A stretch of DNA of 64,000 nucleotides from Frigidibacter sp. SD6-1 (GCF_030143255.1 NZ_JARJNR010000002.1:1-64000), one strand, 5' to 3'. Shown: positions 46,040 through 55,577, numbered from the stretch's first letter. Numbers and translations: made by a program. Notes: generated by a model not told the origin, from the letters alone.

Positions 46040-46095
46040 TTCATCTTGGCACAAATACCTCGGGAGGGGTCCGGGGAGGGCAGCGCCCTCCCCGG
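46040..46095 (-). repeat. Hairpin plus GGTATTTG intergenic repeat, copy D
   Basis: Read on the minus strand it is a strong hairpin with 11-bp arms (46071-46095) followed by CCCGAGGTATTTGTGCCAAG and ATGA. It follows the HAD gene. Copies A and B have the hairpin-then-ATTTG order in the other direction. Confidence 0.7.
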
Positions 46096-46242
46096 CGGGT
46101 CGCCCGCAACGCGGGCGAAACATCCGCCCGCACAGAAGCAACATTGTTGCATCGCGCGCCGAAAAATCAGTCTTAAATTACCAGACCGATTGCGCCGCAT
46201 CGCAGCATCCTCTATGCTGCGCCGCAATCAACTCCGGGACTC

Positions 46243-46692
46243 ATGATGATGCTCGACAATCAGCCGCGCGGAACGATCTGCATCGAGGATCTCGAGATCG
46301 GGATGAGCCGCTATCTGCAAAAGACCATCACCGACCGCGACATAGAGATGTTCGCCGAGGTCTCGACCGACCGCAACCCCGTCCACCTCGACGAGGCCTA
46401 TGCCCGCGACACGATCTTCGAGGGTCGCATCGCCCATGGCATGCTGACAGCGGGCCTTATCTCTGCGGTCATCGGCGAACAGCTGCCCGGCCACGGCACG
46501 GTCTATCTCGGCCAGACGCTGAAGTTCATGGCCCCCGTCCGCCCCGGCGACACGGTCCATGCCGAAGTCAAGGTTATGGCCATCGACCACGCCAAGCGGC
46601 GCGTGACCCTTGAAACCCACTGCGCCGTGGGCGATAGGGTGGTCCTCAAGGGCGAGGCGGTCGTACTGGCGCCAAGCCGCAAGTTCGACTGA
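46243..46692 (+). CDS. MaoC-type (R)-specific enoyl-CoA hydratase
   Basis: This 149-residue hot-dog protein has the hydratase-2 motif TDRNPVHLDEAYARDTIFEGRIAHGM with the catalytic Asp and His. Enzymes of the PhaJ type make (R)-3-hydroxyacyl-CoA for polyhydroxyalkanoate; other MaoC proteins act in lipid or amino acid breakdown. Three ATG codons in a row make the start uncertain by two residues. The gene precedes ribF by 43 bp. Confidence 0.87.
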   Translation: MMMLDNQPRGTICIEDLEIGMSRYLQKTITDRDIEMFAEVSTDRNPVHLDEAYARDTIFEGRIAHGMLTAGLISAVIGEQLPGHGTVYLGQTLKFMAPVRPGDTVHAEVKVMAIDHAKRRVTLETHCAVGDRVVLKGEAVVLAPSRKFD

Positions 46693-46735
46693 ACGCCGAA
46701 TGTAACGGGGGCGGGCCATCCGCCGACAGGGGCAG

Positions 46736-47665
46736 ATGCGCACGCATACCGACTGGCAAGGGATCGACCCGTCCGCCCGCGGCGCGACCGTCGCCATGGG
46801 CAATTTCGATGGCGTCCATCTCGGTCATCAGGCAGTCATCGACCAGGCCCGGGCGGCGGCCCGCGCCCCCCTCGGCATTCTCACCTTCGAACCCCATCCC
46901 CGCCAGTTCTTCGCCCCCGCCGCGCCGCCTTTCCGGCTGATGAATGCCGAGGCGCGCGCGCACCGGCTGGAAAAGCTCGGCGTTGCCCAGCTTTACGAAC
47001 TGCCCTTCGATCGCCGTCTCGCGGGGATGGAGGCGGAAACCTTCGCCGAAGAGGTCCTGTCGCAGGGTCTTGGGGTCTCCCATGTAACCGTCGGCGCCGA
47101 TTTCTGTTTCGGCAAGGGCCGCAAGGGCACTGCCGAGACGCTGAGGGCGCTCGGCCAGCGCTTCGGCTTCGGCGTCACGATAGCCGAGATCCTGCGCTTC
47201 GCGGGGCTCGACATTTCCTCGACCAATATCCGCGCTGCCCTCACCGAAGGACGCCCCCGCGACGCCCAGGCCATGCTCGGCCACTGGCACCGGATCGAAG
47301 GCGAGGTCGTACATGGCGAAAAGCGCGGGCGCGACCTGGGCTTTCCCACTGCCAACATGGCGCTCGACGGGCTGCATCTGCCGAAGCTTGGTGTCTATGC
47401 CGTGAAGGTCGATGTGCTGACCGGCCCCCATACCGGCAGCTACGATGGCGCGGCGAGCCTTGGCGTGCGGCCGATGTTCGGGGAAAACCAGCCCAATCTG
47501 GAAACCTTCCTTTTCGATTTCGCGGGCGACCTTTACGGCCAGCATCTGTCGGTAGCACTCGTCGATTACCTCCGCCCCGAAATGCGCTTTGACGGGCTGC
47601 CCGCGCTCATCACCCAGATGACTGCCGACTGCGGCCGCGCCCGCACGATCCTCGCCGGCCTTTGA
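46736..47665 (+). CDS. ribF: Bifunctional riboflavin kinase/FAD synthetase
   Basis: This 309-residue protein makes FMN and FAD. The N-terminal adenylyltransferase domain has AMGNFDGVHLGHQAVID and DFCFGKGRKGTAETL and the ISSTNIRAAL motif; the C-terminal kinase domain has GEKRGRDLGFPTANMALDG and GVYAVKVDVLTG and the DLYGQHLSVAL end. Length matches the family. Confidence 0.96.
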   Translation: MRTHTDWQGIDPSARGATVAMGNFDGVHLGHQAVIDQARAAARAPLGILTFEPHPRQFFAPAAPPFRLMNAEARAHRLEKLGVAQLYELPFDRRLAGMEAETFAEEVLSQGLGVSHVTVGADFCFGKGRKGTAETLRALGQRFGFGVTIAEILRFAGLDISSTNIRAALTEGRPRDAQAMLGHWHRIEGEVVHGEKRGRDLGFPTANMALDGLHLPKLGVYAVKVDVLTGPHTGSYDGAASLGVRPMFGENQPNLETFLFDFAGDLYGQHLSVALVDYLRPEMRFDGLPALITQMTADCGRARTILAGL

Positions 47666-47683
47666 CCCGCCGTCCGGTCCTGG

Positions 47684-47767
47684 GCAGATTTTTCGCGAAA
47701 AATCTGCGCCCGCGGGGCGGGGGCGGCGCCTGCGGCGCCGCGGCAAATTCTTCGGGAAGAATTTGCC
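47684..47767. repeat. Three tandem perfect hairpins after ribF
   Basis: A palindrome with arms GCAGATTTTTCG/CGAAAAATCTGC (47684-47707), a GC hairpin GCGGCGCC/GGCGCCGC (47723-47741), and GGCAAATTCTTC/GAAGAATTTGCC (47742-47767). They fill the gap between ribF and the YcgN-like gene. The AT-rich cores within GC arms match the clusters at 10880 and 39743. Confidence 0.8.
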
Positions 47768-47808
47768 CCCCTTCCCTTCACGCGCCGGGTTCGCCAGAGT
47801 GACAAGTC

Positions 47809-48261
47809 ATGACCGCTCCGCCTCTCCGCCCCGAATTCTGGACACTGCCGCTCTCCCGCCTCACATCGGCGGAATGGGAGGCGCTGTGCGACGGCTGCGG
47901 CAAATGCTGCCTGAACAAGCTCGAGGATGAGGAGACGGGCGAGGTGCATTTCACCAATGTCGCCTGCCGCCTGCTTGATGCCGAGAGCTGCCGCTGCACC
48001 CAGTACCGGACGCGCAAGACCTTCGTGCCCGAATGTGTGGTGCTGACCAAGGGCGGCATCGACAAGGTCGCCTACTGGCTGCCCCAGACCTGCGCCTACA
48101 AGCTCCGCGCCGAGGACCGGCCGCTCGAACCCTGGCATCCGCTGATCTCGGGCGATCCCGAAAGCGTGCATGCGGCGGGCCAGTCGGTCAGGGGCTGGAC
48201 AGTATCGGAGTTCACCGTCCATGAGGACGACTGGGAAGATCATATCATCGAGGATCTGTGA
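47809..48261 (+). CDS. YcgN-family cysteine-cluster protein
   Basis: This 150-residue protein (UPF0260/YkgJ-type) has the cysteine set ALCDGCGKCCLNK, TNVACRLLD, SCRCTQYRTRKTFVPECVVL and QTCAYKL, which probably binds zinc or an Fe-S cluster. Function unknown. Its stop overlaps the threonine aldolase ATG (TGATG). Confidence 0.9.
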   Translation: MTAPPLRPEFWTLPLSRLTSAEWEALCDGCGKCCLNKLEDEETGEVHFTNVACRLLDAESCRCTQYRTRKTFVPECVVLTKGGIDKVAYWLPQTCAYKLRAEDRPLEPWHPLISGDPESVHAAGQSVRGWTVSEFTVHEDDWEDHIIEDL

Positions 48262-49316
48262 TGGAATTCGCCTCCGACAATACATCGGGCGCCGCGCCCG
48301 AAGTGATGGCCGCCCTTGCGACCGCGAACGCGGGCTACGCGCCCTCCTACGGCACCGATCCGGCCATGGACCGGGTGCGCGCGCTGATCCGCGAGACGTT
48401 CGAGGCGCCCGAGGCCGCGGTCTATCTGGTTCCGACCGGCACGGCGGCCAATGCGCTGGCGTTGTCGCTCGCCTGCCCGGTCTGGGGCAATGTCTATGCC
48501 CATGAAGAGGCCCATATCGTCGTGGACGAATGCGGCGCGCCGGAGTTCTACATCGGCGGCGGCCGTATCGCCGGGATCGCGGGCGCACATGGCAAGATCA
48601 CGCCCGAGGCGCTCGCCGCGCGTCTCGCGCAGACGCCGCAGGGCGGTGTCCACCATCATCAACATGGCGCACTTTCGCTGACGAACCTCACCGAAGCGGG
48701 CACTTTCTACCGCCCGGCCGAGGTCGCCACCCTGACCGCGCTCGCCCGCGCCGAAGGCATGGCGAGCCATATGGACGGCGCGCGCTTCGCCAATGCGCTG
48801 GTGGCCTCGGGCGCGGCACCGGCCGACCTGACCTGGAGGGCGGGCATCGACCTTTTCTCCTTCGGCGCCACCAAGAACGGCTGTCTCGGCGTCGAGGCTT
48901 TGGTGATCTTCGATCCCGCCAAGGCCTGGGAGTTCGAACTGAGGCGCAAGCGGGGCGGGCATCTCTTTTCCAAGCACCGCTACCTCTCGGCGCAGATGGA
49001 GGCCTATCTGACCGACGGCCTCTGGCTGCATCTGGCGCGCCAGTCGAACCGGATGGCCGCGCGCCTGTCGGAAGGCCTCGCCGCGCTGCCGGGCGGCAGC
49101 CTCGTGCATCCGACCGAAGGCAATATTGTCTTTGCCCGCCTGCCGCGCGGGCTGCATCGCAAGGCGATGGCGGCGGGCGGGCATTATTACCTCTGGCCCT
49201 TCGACCAGTCGCTTGACGGTCCGGACGACATGGCCCTTTCGGCGCGGTTCGTCTGTTCCTGGTCGACGACCGAGGCAGAGGTCGAGGCCTTTCTCGACCT
49301 TTTGCGGGCGGGCTGA
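48261..49316 (+). CDS. ltaE: Low-specificity L-threonine aldolase
   Basis: This 351-residue fold-type I PLP enzyme splits L-threonine or allo-threonine to glycine and acetaldehyde. Seen: FASDNTSGAAPEVMAAL, YLVPTGTAANALAL, HMDGARFANAL with the cofactor Asp, and FSFGATKNGCLG with the Schiff-base Lys205. It is coupled to the upstream YcgN-like gene by a one-base overlap. Confidence 0.93.
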   Translation: MEFASDNTSGAAPEVMAALATANAGYAPSYGTDPAMDRVRALIRETFEAPEAAVYLVPTGTAANALALSLACPVWGNVYAHEEAHIVVDECGAPEFYIGGGRIAGIAGAHGKITPEALAARLAQTPQGGVHHHQHGALSLTNLTEAGTFYRPAEVATLTALARAEGMASHMDGARFANALVASGAAPADLTWRAGIDLFSFGATKNGCLGVEALVIFDPAKAWEFELRRKRGGHLFSKHRYLSAQMEAYLTDGLWLHLARQSNRMAARLSEGLAALPGGSLVHPTEGNIVFARLPRGLHRKAMAAGGHYYLWPFDQSLDGPDDMALSARFVCSWSTTEAEVEAFLDLLRAG

Positions 49317-49408
49317 CGGGCCGCTCATCGGTCCGTGCCGTCCCTCTTCGCTGACGGCGCGGCGCGACGAGCGCCGAAGGCGACGAGGAGCAGCCCGGGA
49401 GCCAGGCT

Positions 49409-50212
49409 TCAGTCGCGCGAAAGGTTGATGTCGATGAGCCCCGCCGCCTGAGCGGGATGGGTGATCGGCAGCATATGGCCCGCCCCCGGCACTTCGGCGA
49501 GGCCGACATCGGGCAGGCGCGCGGCGATCGCCTCGGCGATCGCGCCGATCACCGGTGGGCTTGCCCCACCGACGATGATCATCACCGGCAGGTCGAGCAT
49601 TTCGAGCCGACCTTCGTCGAGGATGCCGCAATTGTCATCGATCAGCCCCGGATCGCCCGCCGCGATCAGGTGGATACGGTCGGCCATATAGGCGCGGGTC
49701 CGGGGCTCGATCTCTTCCCACGCCGTGCCCGTGCCCCATATCCGGGTAAAGCTCTCGGCCGCTTCCATCCGCGCGCCCTTTGCAAGGGCCGCCACATAGG
49801 GTGACATCGCCTCTACCCAGGCCTCGTATTCCGGCGTGCCCCGCGCGGCGGCAAACAGCACCGGCTCGATCAGGGTCAATGTCCGGACGAGGCCGGGCCG
49901 GTCGAGCGCCAGCTGCAGCGCTGCCACCGCCCCGCCGGAATGGCCGATAAGATCGACGGGTTCCTCGCCTATCAGCTCTTCGGCGACCGAGCGGCAAAGC
50001 GCGACGTAATCGGACTGGCCATCCCAGCCGGATGACTTACCGTGACCGGGCAGGTCGAAAGCATCGATCGCGATCTCCTCCTCCAGCGCCGCGAAACAGC
50101 CCTTCCAGGCGCCGGAATGGGCAAGCGAGCAATGCAGGGCGACCCCGCGCCGCGCCCCCGCGCCGTAGGTCACCTGATAAATTTGCGCGCTTTGCACAAC
50201 GTCCCTGGCCAT
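49409..50212 (-). CDS. Alpha/beta-hydrolase
   Basis: The 267-residue protein has the fold's nucleophile elbow DLIGHSGGAVAALQLAL, the FDLPGHGKSSGW loop, and a C-terminal VPGAGHMLPITHP with the catalytic His. The oxyanion-side HCSLAHSGAW replaces the usual HG. Substrate unknown. The ATG at 50212 begins the conserved part; prs is divergent. Confidence 0.87.
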   Translation of the reverse strand: MARDVVQSAQIYQVTYGAGARRGVALHCSLAHSGAWKGCFAALEEEIAIDAFDLPGHGKSSGWDGQSDYVALCRSVAEELIGEEPVDLIGHSGGAVAALQLALDRPGLVRTLTLIEPVLFAAARGTPEYEAWVEAMSPYVAALAKGARMEAAESFTRIWGTGTAWEEIEPRTRAYMADRIHLIAAGDPGLIDDNCGILDEGRLEMLDLPVMIIVGGASPPVIGAIAEAIAARLPDVGLAEVPGAGHMLPITHPAQAAGLIDINLSRD

Positions 50213-50316
50213 ATGCCCTCCAACAAATTGCCGCGACCCTATCCGGGTGATAGAGGCAGTGCAACGCGCCCGAATCCCTCCACTCACACCGACCGGCCCC
50301 ACGAGAAGGACGACCG

Positions 50317-51336
50317 ATGCCCGTGATGACCGAACCGAAGCTCATTTCCGGCAATGCCAACCGCCCGCTCGCCAGCGCCATCGCCCGGCGCATGTCGATG
50401 CACCGGGGGGTGAATGTGGGCCTCGTCGACGCGCGGGTCGAACGGTTCAACGATCAGGAGATTTTCGTCGAGGTCTTCGAGAATGTCCGCGGCGAGGACA
50501 TGTACATCATCCAGCCGACCTCGAACCCGGCGAACGACAATCTGATGGAACTTCTGATCATGACCGACGCGCTGCGCCGGTCATCGGCCAGCCGCATCAC
50601 CGCCGTGATCCCCTATTTCGGCTATGCCCGCCAGGACCGCCGCGCCAAGGCGCGTACGCCGATCTCGGCGAAACTGGTGGCGAACCTCCTGACCGAGGCG
50701 GGCGTGGACCGCGTCCTGACGCTCGACCTGCATGCCGCGCAAATCCAGGGCTTCTTCGATATTCCGGTGGACAATCTCTATGCCAGCCCGGTCTTCACGC
50801 TGGATATCGAGCATCATTTCAAGGGCAAGATGGACGAATTGATGATCGTCTCGCCCGATGTGGGCGGCGTCGCGCGCGCCCGCGAGATCGCCAAGCGCAT
50901 CAACGCCCCCCTCGCCATCGTCGACAAGCGGCGCGAGAAGGCGGGCGAAGTGGCGGGCATGACCGTCATCGGCTCGGTCGAAGGGAAAAGCTGCATCATC
51001 GTCGACGATATCTGCGATACGGCCGGCACTTTGTGCAAGGCGGCAGAGACGCTGATGGAGGCGGGCGCGAAGGAGGTTCATTCCTACATCACCCACGGCG
51101 TCCTGTCCGGCCCGGCGGTCGAGCGGATCGAGAAATCGGTGATGAAATCGCTGGTGATCACGGATTCGATCCAGCCGACCGACCCGGTGAAGAAGGCCCG
51201 CAACATCCGCATCGTGCCGACCGCGCCGATGTTCGCGCAGGCGATCATGAATATCTGGAACGGCACGTCCGTCTCCTCGCTTTTCGAGGTCGAGACGCTG
51301 ACGCCGATCTACGAAGGCATGTACAGCCGCACATAA
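50317..51336 (+). CDS. prs: Ribose-phosphate pyrophosphokinase
   Basis: This 339-residue enzyme makes PRPP from ribose 5-phosphate and ATP for nucleotide, His and Trp synthesis. Motifs: [22 protein letters not shown], the ATP-loop [26 protein letters not shown], the PRPP site [16 protein letters not shown], and the flexible loop [15 protein letters not shown] lies 6 bases before the start. Confidence 0.97.
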   Translation: MPVMTEPKLISGNANRPLASAIARRMSMHRGVNVGLVDARVERFNDQEIFVEVFENVRGEDMYIIQPTSNPANDNLMELLIMTDALRRSSASRITAVIPYFGYARQDRRAKARTPISAKLVANLLTEAGVDRVLTLDLHAAQIQGFFDIPVDNLYASPVFTLDIEHHFKGKMDELMIVSPDVGGVARAREIAKRINAPLAIVDKRREKAGEVAGMTVIGSVEGKSCIIVDDICDTAGTLCKAAETLMEAGAKEVHSYITHGVLSGPAVERIEKSVMKSLVITDSIQPTDPVKKARNIRIVPTAPMFAQAIMNIWNGTSVSSLFEVETLTPIYEGMYSRT

Positions 51337-51797
51337 GGCGCTCTGTCGCGGCCCTGGACACCGGATCTCCGCCGCGCGCCCGGCAGCGGCCCCTCAGCGC
51401 GACAGGCCGGTCGTGGTTTCGCACCCAGGACCCGGCAGGACCAGACCAGCGGACGGCACGCGATGGGTTGCCTGCGGGGCAGGGGCGATGCTGCCGCCTT
51501 GCGGACGATCTCAGGCTTCTCTGAGGCTGGGTATCTCAAGCGTCGTCCTCCCCTTCACCGATCACGCTTTTCCCGGGCCAACGCTTCGGATCGTAGGTCC
51601 CTGACCTCGGGCACCATCGCCCGGCGGTTGGCATGACCCGCAAGCCGGTTCTTCCCGGCGTCGCGGAATTTCGTCGACCGGAAAAGATGCGGGCTTTCGG
51701 CACTCCCTACTCGGCGGCAAAGCGCGGCGATCCTCTTTTGGCGCCGCAGACCAGCGGGGACCATCCCGGCGACGGACATGCGACAAAACCACGGGTC
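51337..51797. other. Intergenic stretch without recognised gene
   Basis: These 461 bases lie between prs and the 3' end of the dikinase-like gene, at the edge of the right-hand cluster. Only short frames without ribosome-binding sites were found. No tRNA, IS end or terminator of good quality was seen, so why the gap is so long is unclear. Confidence 0.5.
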
Positions 51798-54023
51798 CTA
51801 TTCGGTCCGCTTGCGACCCGTCAGACGTATCAGTTCCTCATGGAGTTCGAACCAGACGGTATGATAGCTGTCTTTCAGCGGGTGGGCGACCATGTCTTGG
51901 TTGCCCCTTCTCATTTCCGAAAGCGCCGCGTCAAGCCGGCAGAGATAGCGGATCAGCCGGGGTTCGGCGGCGGCGATGTTGCGGATCACCGGGGCGATCC
52001 CTTCGTGAACCTCGCCCGCGATGCGCCCGATCACCCCGGCATCGTGGCTCGGGTCACTATGGTCGTTGAGTGCCAGAACCCCGCCGATCATGCGCATCTG
52101 CCAGTCGGTGATGAGCCCCTTGAACAGATCGTTCAGCTTGTGAAACGCCGCCATTTCCGGTTCGATCCGCTCCTTGATCCGGTCCGCTGCGGCGGCAAAG
52201 GCGTCGTCCATCCTTTGCGCCAGGTCGGGTGTCGGGCGGACGCGTCCGCGCGGCATTTCCGTCACGTCGCCAAGGGCCTTGAGTTCGTCAAGAACCGTTT
52301 CGACCGCATCGACCTCTGCGCCCAGAACAGAGGCGATGGCAGCCGCATCGCCCATGCCCTTGAGGGCAAGGGCCCGCGATACGGTCTCGCGCGTGGCGTC
52401 TTCGGCAAACTGTCCTGCCGGCAGGGCGGCGATGCCGGTGCCGCTGCCCCGCTGCCAGGCACGAAGCACCGCCACTTCCGGCGCCTCGACCTCGGCCGTG
52501 TTGTGCGCGCCGAGCAGGACCTGGCCACTGGTCCCGTCAAGCGTGATTTCGGAGCCTGTCGGCACCATCCGGTCGCCGATCCGGATACCGTCTTCCAGCA
52601 CCTCCACTCCCTCGGCCCCGACCACTGCAGGCAAGCCCCAGCCGCGCGCCACGACGGCGGCATGGCTGACATGACCGCCAAGGGTGGTGAGGATGCCGCG
52701 CGACGCGGCCATTCCGGCAATGTCGGCTGGCGAGGTCTCGCGCCTGACCAGGATCACCGCCTCGCCCCTGCCCTCGGCGGCCACCGCCGCGTCGACGCTG
52801 GTACAAAGCGCCCCGATCGCGCGGCCGGGCGAGGCGGCCAGACCGGTCACCAGAACCTCTGCCTCACCCGACCCGGCATCGTCGCATGGCAGCATCGGCG
52901 GATCATTCAGAATGTCCCTGACACGGTCTAGCGCCTCGTCTCGGGTCAGGGGAAAACCGGCATCCTCGGCCATGTCGATTGCCATGCGCAGGGCGGCGCG
53001 CGGACTGTGCTTGCCCCGGCGGCATTGCAGCATCCAGAACCGGCCATTCTCGACCGTGAACTCGATATCGGCCAGATGGCGCAGGTCGCGTTCCAGCAGA
53101 TGCGCCGTATGTTCCATCTGGTCGGCAACGTCGGGCCACAACCGGCGAAGCGCCGATATCGGCAGGGTCCGGTGGGTTCCGGCGACCACATCCTCGCCCT
53201 GCGCGCCTTTCAGGAAATCGCCCACAAGACGCGGCGCACCGCTGGACGGGTCGCGGGAAAAGGCAACCCCGGTGCCCGACCGGTCGCCCAGATTGCCGAA
53301 GGCCATCATCTGCACGGTGGCGGCGGTATAAAGATCGTCGGCAATGCCTTCGAGGCGCCGGTAGGTGCGGGCCCTGTCCCCGGCCCATGAGGCGAAGACC
53401 GCACCCACTGCATTCCGCACCTGGTCGAGCGGATCGGCCGGAACGCCATGGCCCGCTGCGTCCAGCGCCGTTCGCAGGGCGGCGGTGGCGCGGGCCAGCT
53501 GATCCGGTGCCAGACCGGCGCCATCGTCGGCGCCGAGGCATTCGCCGCTGATGGCGCGAACGCGGTCGGCGGGCGCGCCGCCGACGACCGAGACATAGGC
53601 CTGAATGAACCGGCGCAGACTGTCCCAGCCAAAGCGCGGATCGCCGCTCGCCTCGCCAAGTCTTTGGGCGATCTCGTCCGTCATGCCGACATTCAGGACC
53701 GTGTCCATCATGCCGGGCATCGAAATCGCCGCCCCGGAACGGACGCTGAGCAGCAATGGCCTGAGCGGGTCGCCAAGTTTCTTTCCCGTTTCCGTTTCAA
53801 GCGCGGCCAGGCAATCGGAAAGCGCCGACTCCAGAGACGGCGTCCAGCCCGCCGCCAGATAGGACCGGCAGGCTTTGGTGGAAAGGGTAAAGCCCGGAGG
53901 AACCGGCAGGCCAAGCTGCACCATGCGGGCAAGCCCCGCGCCCTTGCCGCCGAAGAGCCGGGTCTGATCGTCCCGGTCCAGCGCGGCGCAGTCGGTGAAA
54001 CTCATCCCCAGCGGTTCAACCAT
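51798..54023 (-). CDS. Pyruvate phosphate dikinase-like protein lacking the PEP/pyruvate barrel
   Basis: The 741-residue product matches the first two PPDK domains. The ATP-grasp part has GGKGAGLARMVQLGLPVPPGF, RSGAAISMPGMMDTVLNVG, GDRSGTGVAFSRDPSSG and FWMLQCRRGK. The swivelling domain has TLGGHVSHAAVVARGWGLPAVVG with phospho-His454; the regulatory Thr of PPDK (GGMTSH) is Val. The C-terminal TIM barrel that binds PEP or pyruvate is absent. Instead, residues about 520-741 contain a winged-helix-like stretch (about 540-605, with MGDAAAIASVLGAEVDAV) and a helical end. It probably makes phosphohistidine from ATP and passes phosphate to a substrate or to the other His-domain protein of this operon. 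GGGAGGGAG fixes the start at 54023. Confidence 0.85.
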   Translation of the reverse strand: MVEPLGMSFTDCAALDRDDQTRLFGGKGAGLARMVQLGLPVPPGFTLSTKACRSYLAAGWTPSLESALSDCLAALETETGKKLGDPLRPLLLSVRSGAAISMPGMMDTVLNVGMTDEIAQRLGEASGDPRFGWDSLRRFIQAYVSVVGGAPADRVRAISGECLGADDGAGLAPDQLARATAALRTALDAAGHGVPADPLDQVRNAVGAVFASWAGDRARTYRRLEGIADDLYTAATVQMMAFGNLGDRSGTGVAFSRDPSSGAPRLVGDFLKGAQGEDVVAGTHRTLPISALRRLWPDVADQMEHTAHLLERDLRHLADIEFTVENGRFWMLQCRRGKHSPRAALRMAIDMAEDAGFPLTRDEALDRVRDILNDPPMLPCDDAGSGEAEVLVTGLAASPGRAIGALCTSVDAAVAAEGRGEAVILVRRETSPADIAGMAASRGILTTLGGHVSHAAVVARGWGLPAVVGAEGVEVLEDGIRIGDRMVPTGSEITLDGTSGQVLLGAHNTAEVEAPEVAVLRAWQRGSGTGIAALPAGQFAEDATRETVSRALALKGMGDAAAIASVLGAEVDAVETVLDELKALGDVTEMPRGRVRPTPDLAQRMDDAFAAAADRIKERIEPEMAAFHKLNDLFKGLITDWQMRMIGGVLALNDHSDPSHDAGVIGRIAGEVHEGIAPVIRNIAAAEPRLIRYLCRLDAALSEMRRGNQDMVAHPLKDSYHTVWFELHEELIRLTGRKRTE

Positions 54024-54056
54024 TTCTCCCTCCCCTTGTCTGGCGACCGATCCCGT

Positions 54057-54098
54057 CGGCCCCGGATTCGCCCGACCGAACGGGCGCATCCGGGGCCG
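54057..54098 (-). other. Long hairpin between the demethylase and dikinase genes
   Basis: Seventeen-base arms with one mismatch surround a short loop in the 88-bp gap. Without a T-tract it is more likely an RNA stabiliser or processing site in the operon transcript than a full terminator. Confidence 0.5.
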
Positions 54099-54111
54099 GG
54101 GCCGGACCACC

Positions 54112-55509
54112 TTACGCCAGCGTGTTGATCGGCGCCGGTGCGACGGTGACGCCGACACTCACCTGACGATGCGGCTCCAGCCATGGATGGCTCTTGGCGC
54201 CGCCGTCCGGCTCGCCCCAGAGGAGGCTCAGCCTTGTCCCCGGTTCGGCATGATCGGCGTCGATGACCGCGACCGAGACCTGCTTGCGCTCGTTCCAGCT
54301 GAACCCGGAATAGACGGCTGCGCCGACGGTCGTACCGTCTGCCGACCTGACGGCATCGTACTGCCAGGTCGCATAGGTCGAGACAGGCATGTTCAGGTAA
54401 AGCGGCGGCGTTTCGCCCGGGGCCATATAGCCGCCGACGATATCTGTTACATCCTTGGCATCCCAGATCAGCGTCACCCGGCGGCGGTGCTTTTTGCCGG
54501 CGATGCGCTCAAGCGCCGCGCGGCCGACAAAGTCGTGGTCGAACTTCACCAGATGGCCATAGCCGAGTTCGTAGGGGTTGAAATAGTAATCCTCGATATT
54601 GGGCGAATAGAGGCTGCCCCCCAAGGCCCAGCGAACCTCGTTGCTGCTGGCCGGGAGCCATTCCCGGAAGGGCCGCATCTCCTCGCTGGTATAGATGGCG
54701 TGCATCGGCCGGGCGATCCATCCCAGTTCCAGGGCGGTCGAGTAATAGGCGAACGAGCCGACCTGACGCAGGCCAAACTCCGGCCCCGCGCCCAGAATGG
54801 CCGCCTTGACATCCTCACCCTCGTCCCAGGCCCCCCAGATTTCGTAGCCCGGGCCGCCCGCCATCGCCATGCGGAACCCCCAGACCTTGTGACCGGCGAT
54901 GGTCATCCCGACGATGGTGGTTCTGGGCACGTCGGGCAGCGCAGCCCCGTTCAGCTTCTCCAGAAGCGAAGCCGCATTCGGCCCCTCGACCTGATAGCGA
55001 TAGAACCGCCTGCGCTGGTTCGGGTTCAGCGAGAATATGTCGTCGCATTCCAGCTCGACATCCCAGTTACCGTTGAGGGCGTTGAATTCAAGCCATTTGT
55101 GCCCGGCTGCGCGCCCGATCAGTTCGATCTCGTTCTTCGCCTGGCATGTCAGGATGCCATCGCCGACCACGTTGCCGTCATGGCCGCAGGCGATATAGTG
55201 GCGTGCCTTGCCGACGCCGAATTTCTCAAGGTTGTTGACCGCCAGCGACTGGAACAGCGCCTTGGCGTCCTTTCCCCGCACGACGGTTGAAATCATGTGA
55301 AACGACTGGTTGTAGAAAGCCACGCCCTCGCGCCATGCCCTCTGCTCGTCCCGCCAGGAGGTGTATTCCGGCTGTACGCGCGGGGGCGGCTGGCGCAGCA
55401 CCGCATCGCGCGCGGGCGACCCCTTCTGGTTGGCGTAAAGGTAGTCGACAATACTGGGTACAGTGTCCAGCTTGTCCTGCAACGACCCTGTCGAGGCGTG
55501 TATGTTCAT
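54112..55509 (-). CDS. LigM/DesA-like THF-dependent O-demethylase (GcvT-fold aminomethyltransferase family)
   Basis: This 465-residue protein belongs to the GcvT fold and looks closest to LigM (vanillate/3-O-methylgallate) and DesA (syringate) demethylases, which move an O-methyl group to tetrahydrofolate. Seen: PEYTSWRDEQRAWREG, YNQSFHMISTVVRGKDAKAL, ACGHDGNVVGDGILTC, GPGYEIWGAWDEGEDVKAAI, SNIEDYYFNPYELGYG, FDHDFVGRAALERI and YSGFSWNERKQVSVAVID. Length and order of motifs fit LigM. GGAG lies before the ATG at 55509; the frame is open further upstream but runs across the phosphatase gene. The substrate may differ from vanillate; DmdA (DMSP) is a more distant relative. It is the third gene of a four-gene leftward operon. 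Confidence 0.85.
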   Translation of the reverse strand: MNIHASTGSLQDKLDTVPSIVDYLYANQKGSPARDAVLRQPPPRVQPEYTSWRDEQRAWREGVAFYNQSFHMISTVVRGKDAKALFQSLAVNNLEKFGVGKARHYIACGHDGNVVGDGILTCQAKNEIELIGRAAGHKWLEFNALNGNWDVELECDDIFSLNPNQRRRFYRYQVEGPNAASLLEKLNGAALPDVPRTTIVGMTIAGHKVWGFRMAMAGGPGYEIWGAWDEGEDVKAAILGAGPEFGLRQVGSFAYYSTALELGWIARPMHAIYTSEEMRPFREWLPASSNEVRWALGGSLYSPNIEDYYFNPYELGYGHLVKFDHDFVGRAALERIAGKKHRRRVTLIWDAKDVTDIVGGYMAPGETPPLYLNMPVSTYATWQYDAVRSADGTTVGAAVYSGFSWNERKQVSVAVIDADHAEPGTRLSLLWGEPDGGAKSHPWLEPHRQVSVGVTVAPAPINTLA

Positions 55510-55577
55510 GTTCTTTCTCCAGTAAATAGAAACGGGTTGGGGTGACTTCGGCCAAGCAGGCGCTTTGCCGGCAGCTG

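Noticed and set aside
51337-51797. Possible degraded mobile element next to the right-hand cluster
   Set aside because: I looked for terminal repeats, transposase fragments and tRNA ends that could show an island boundary and found none.
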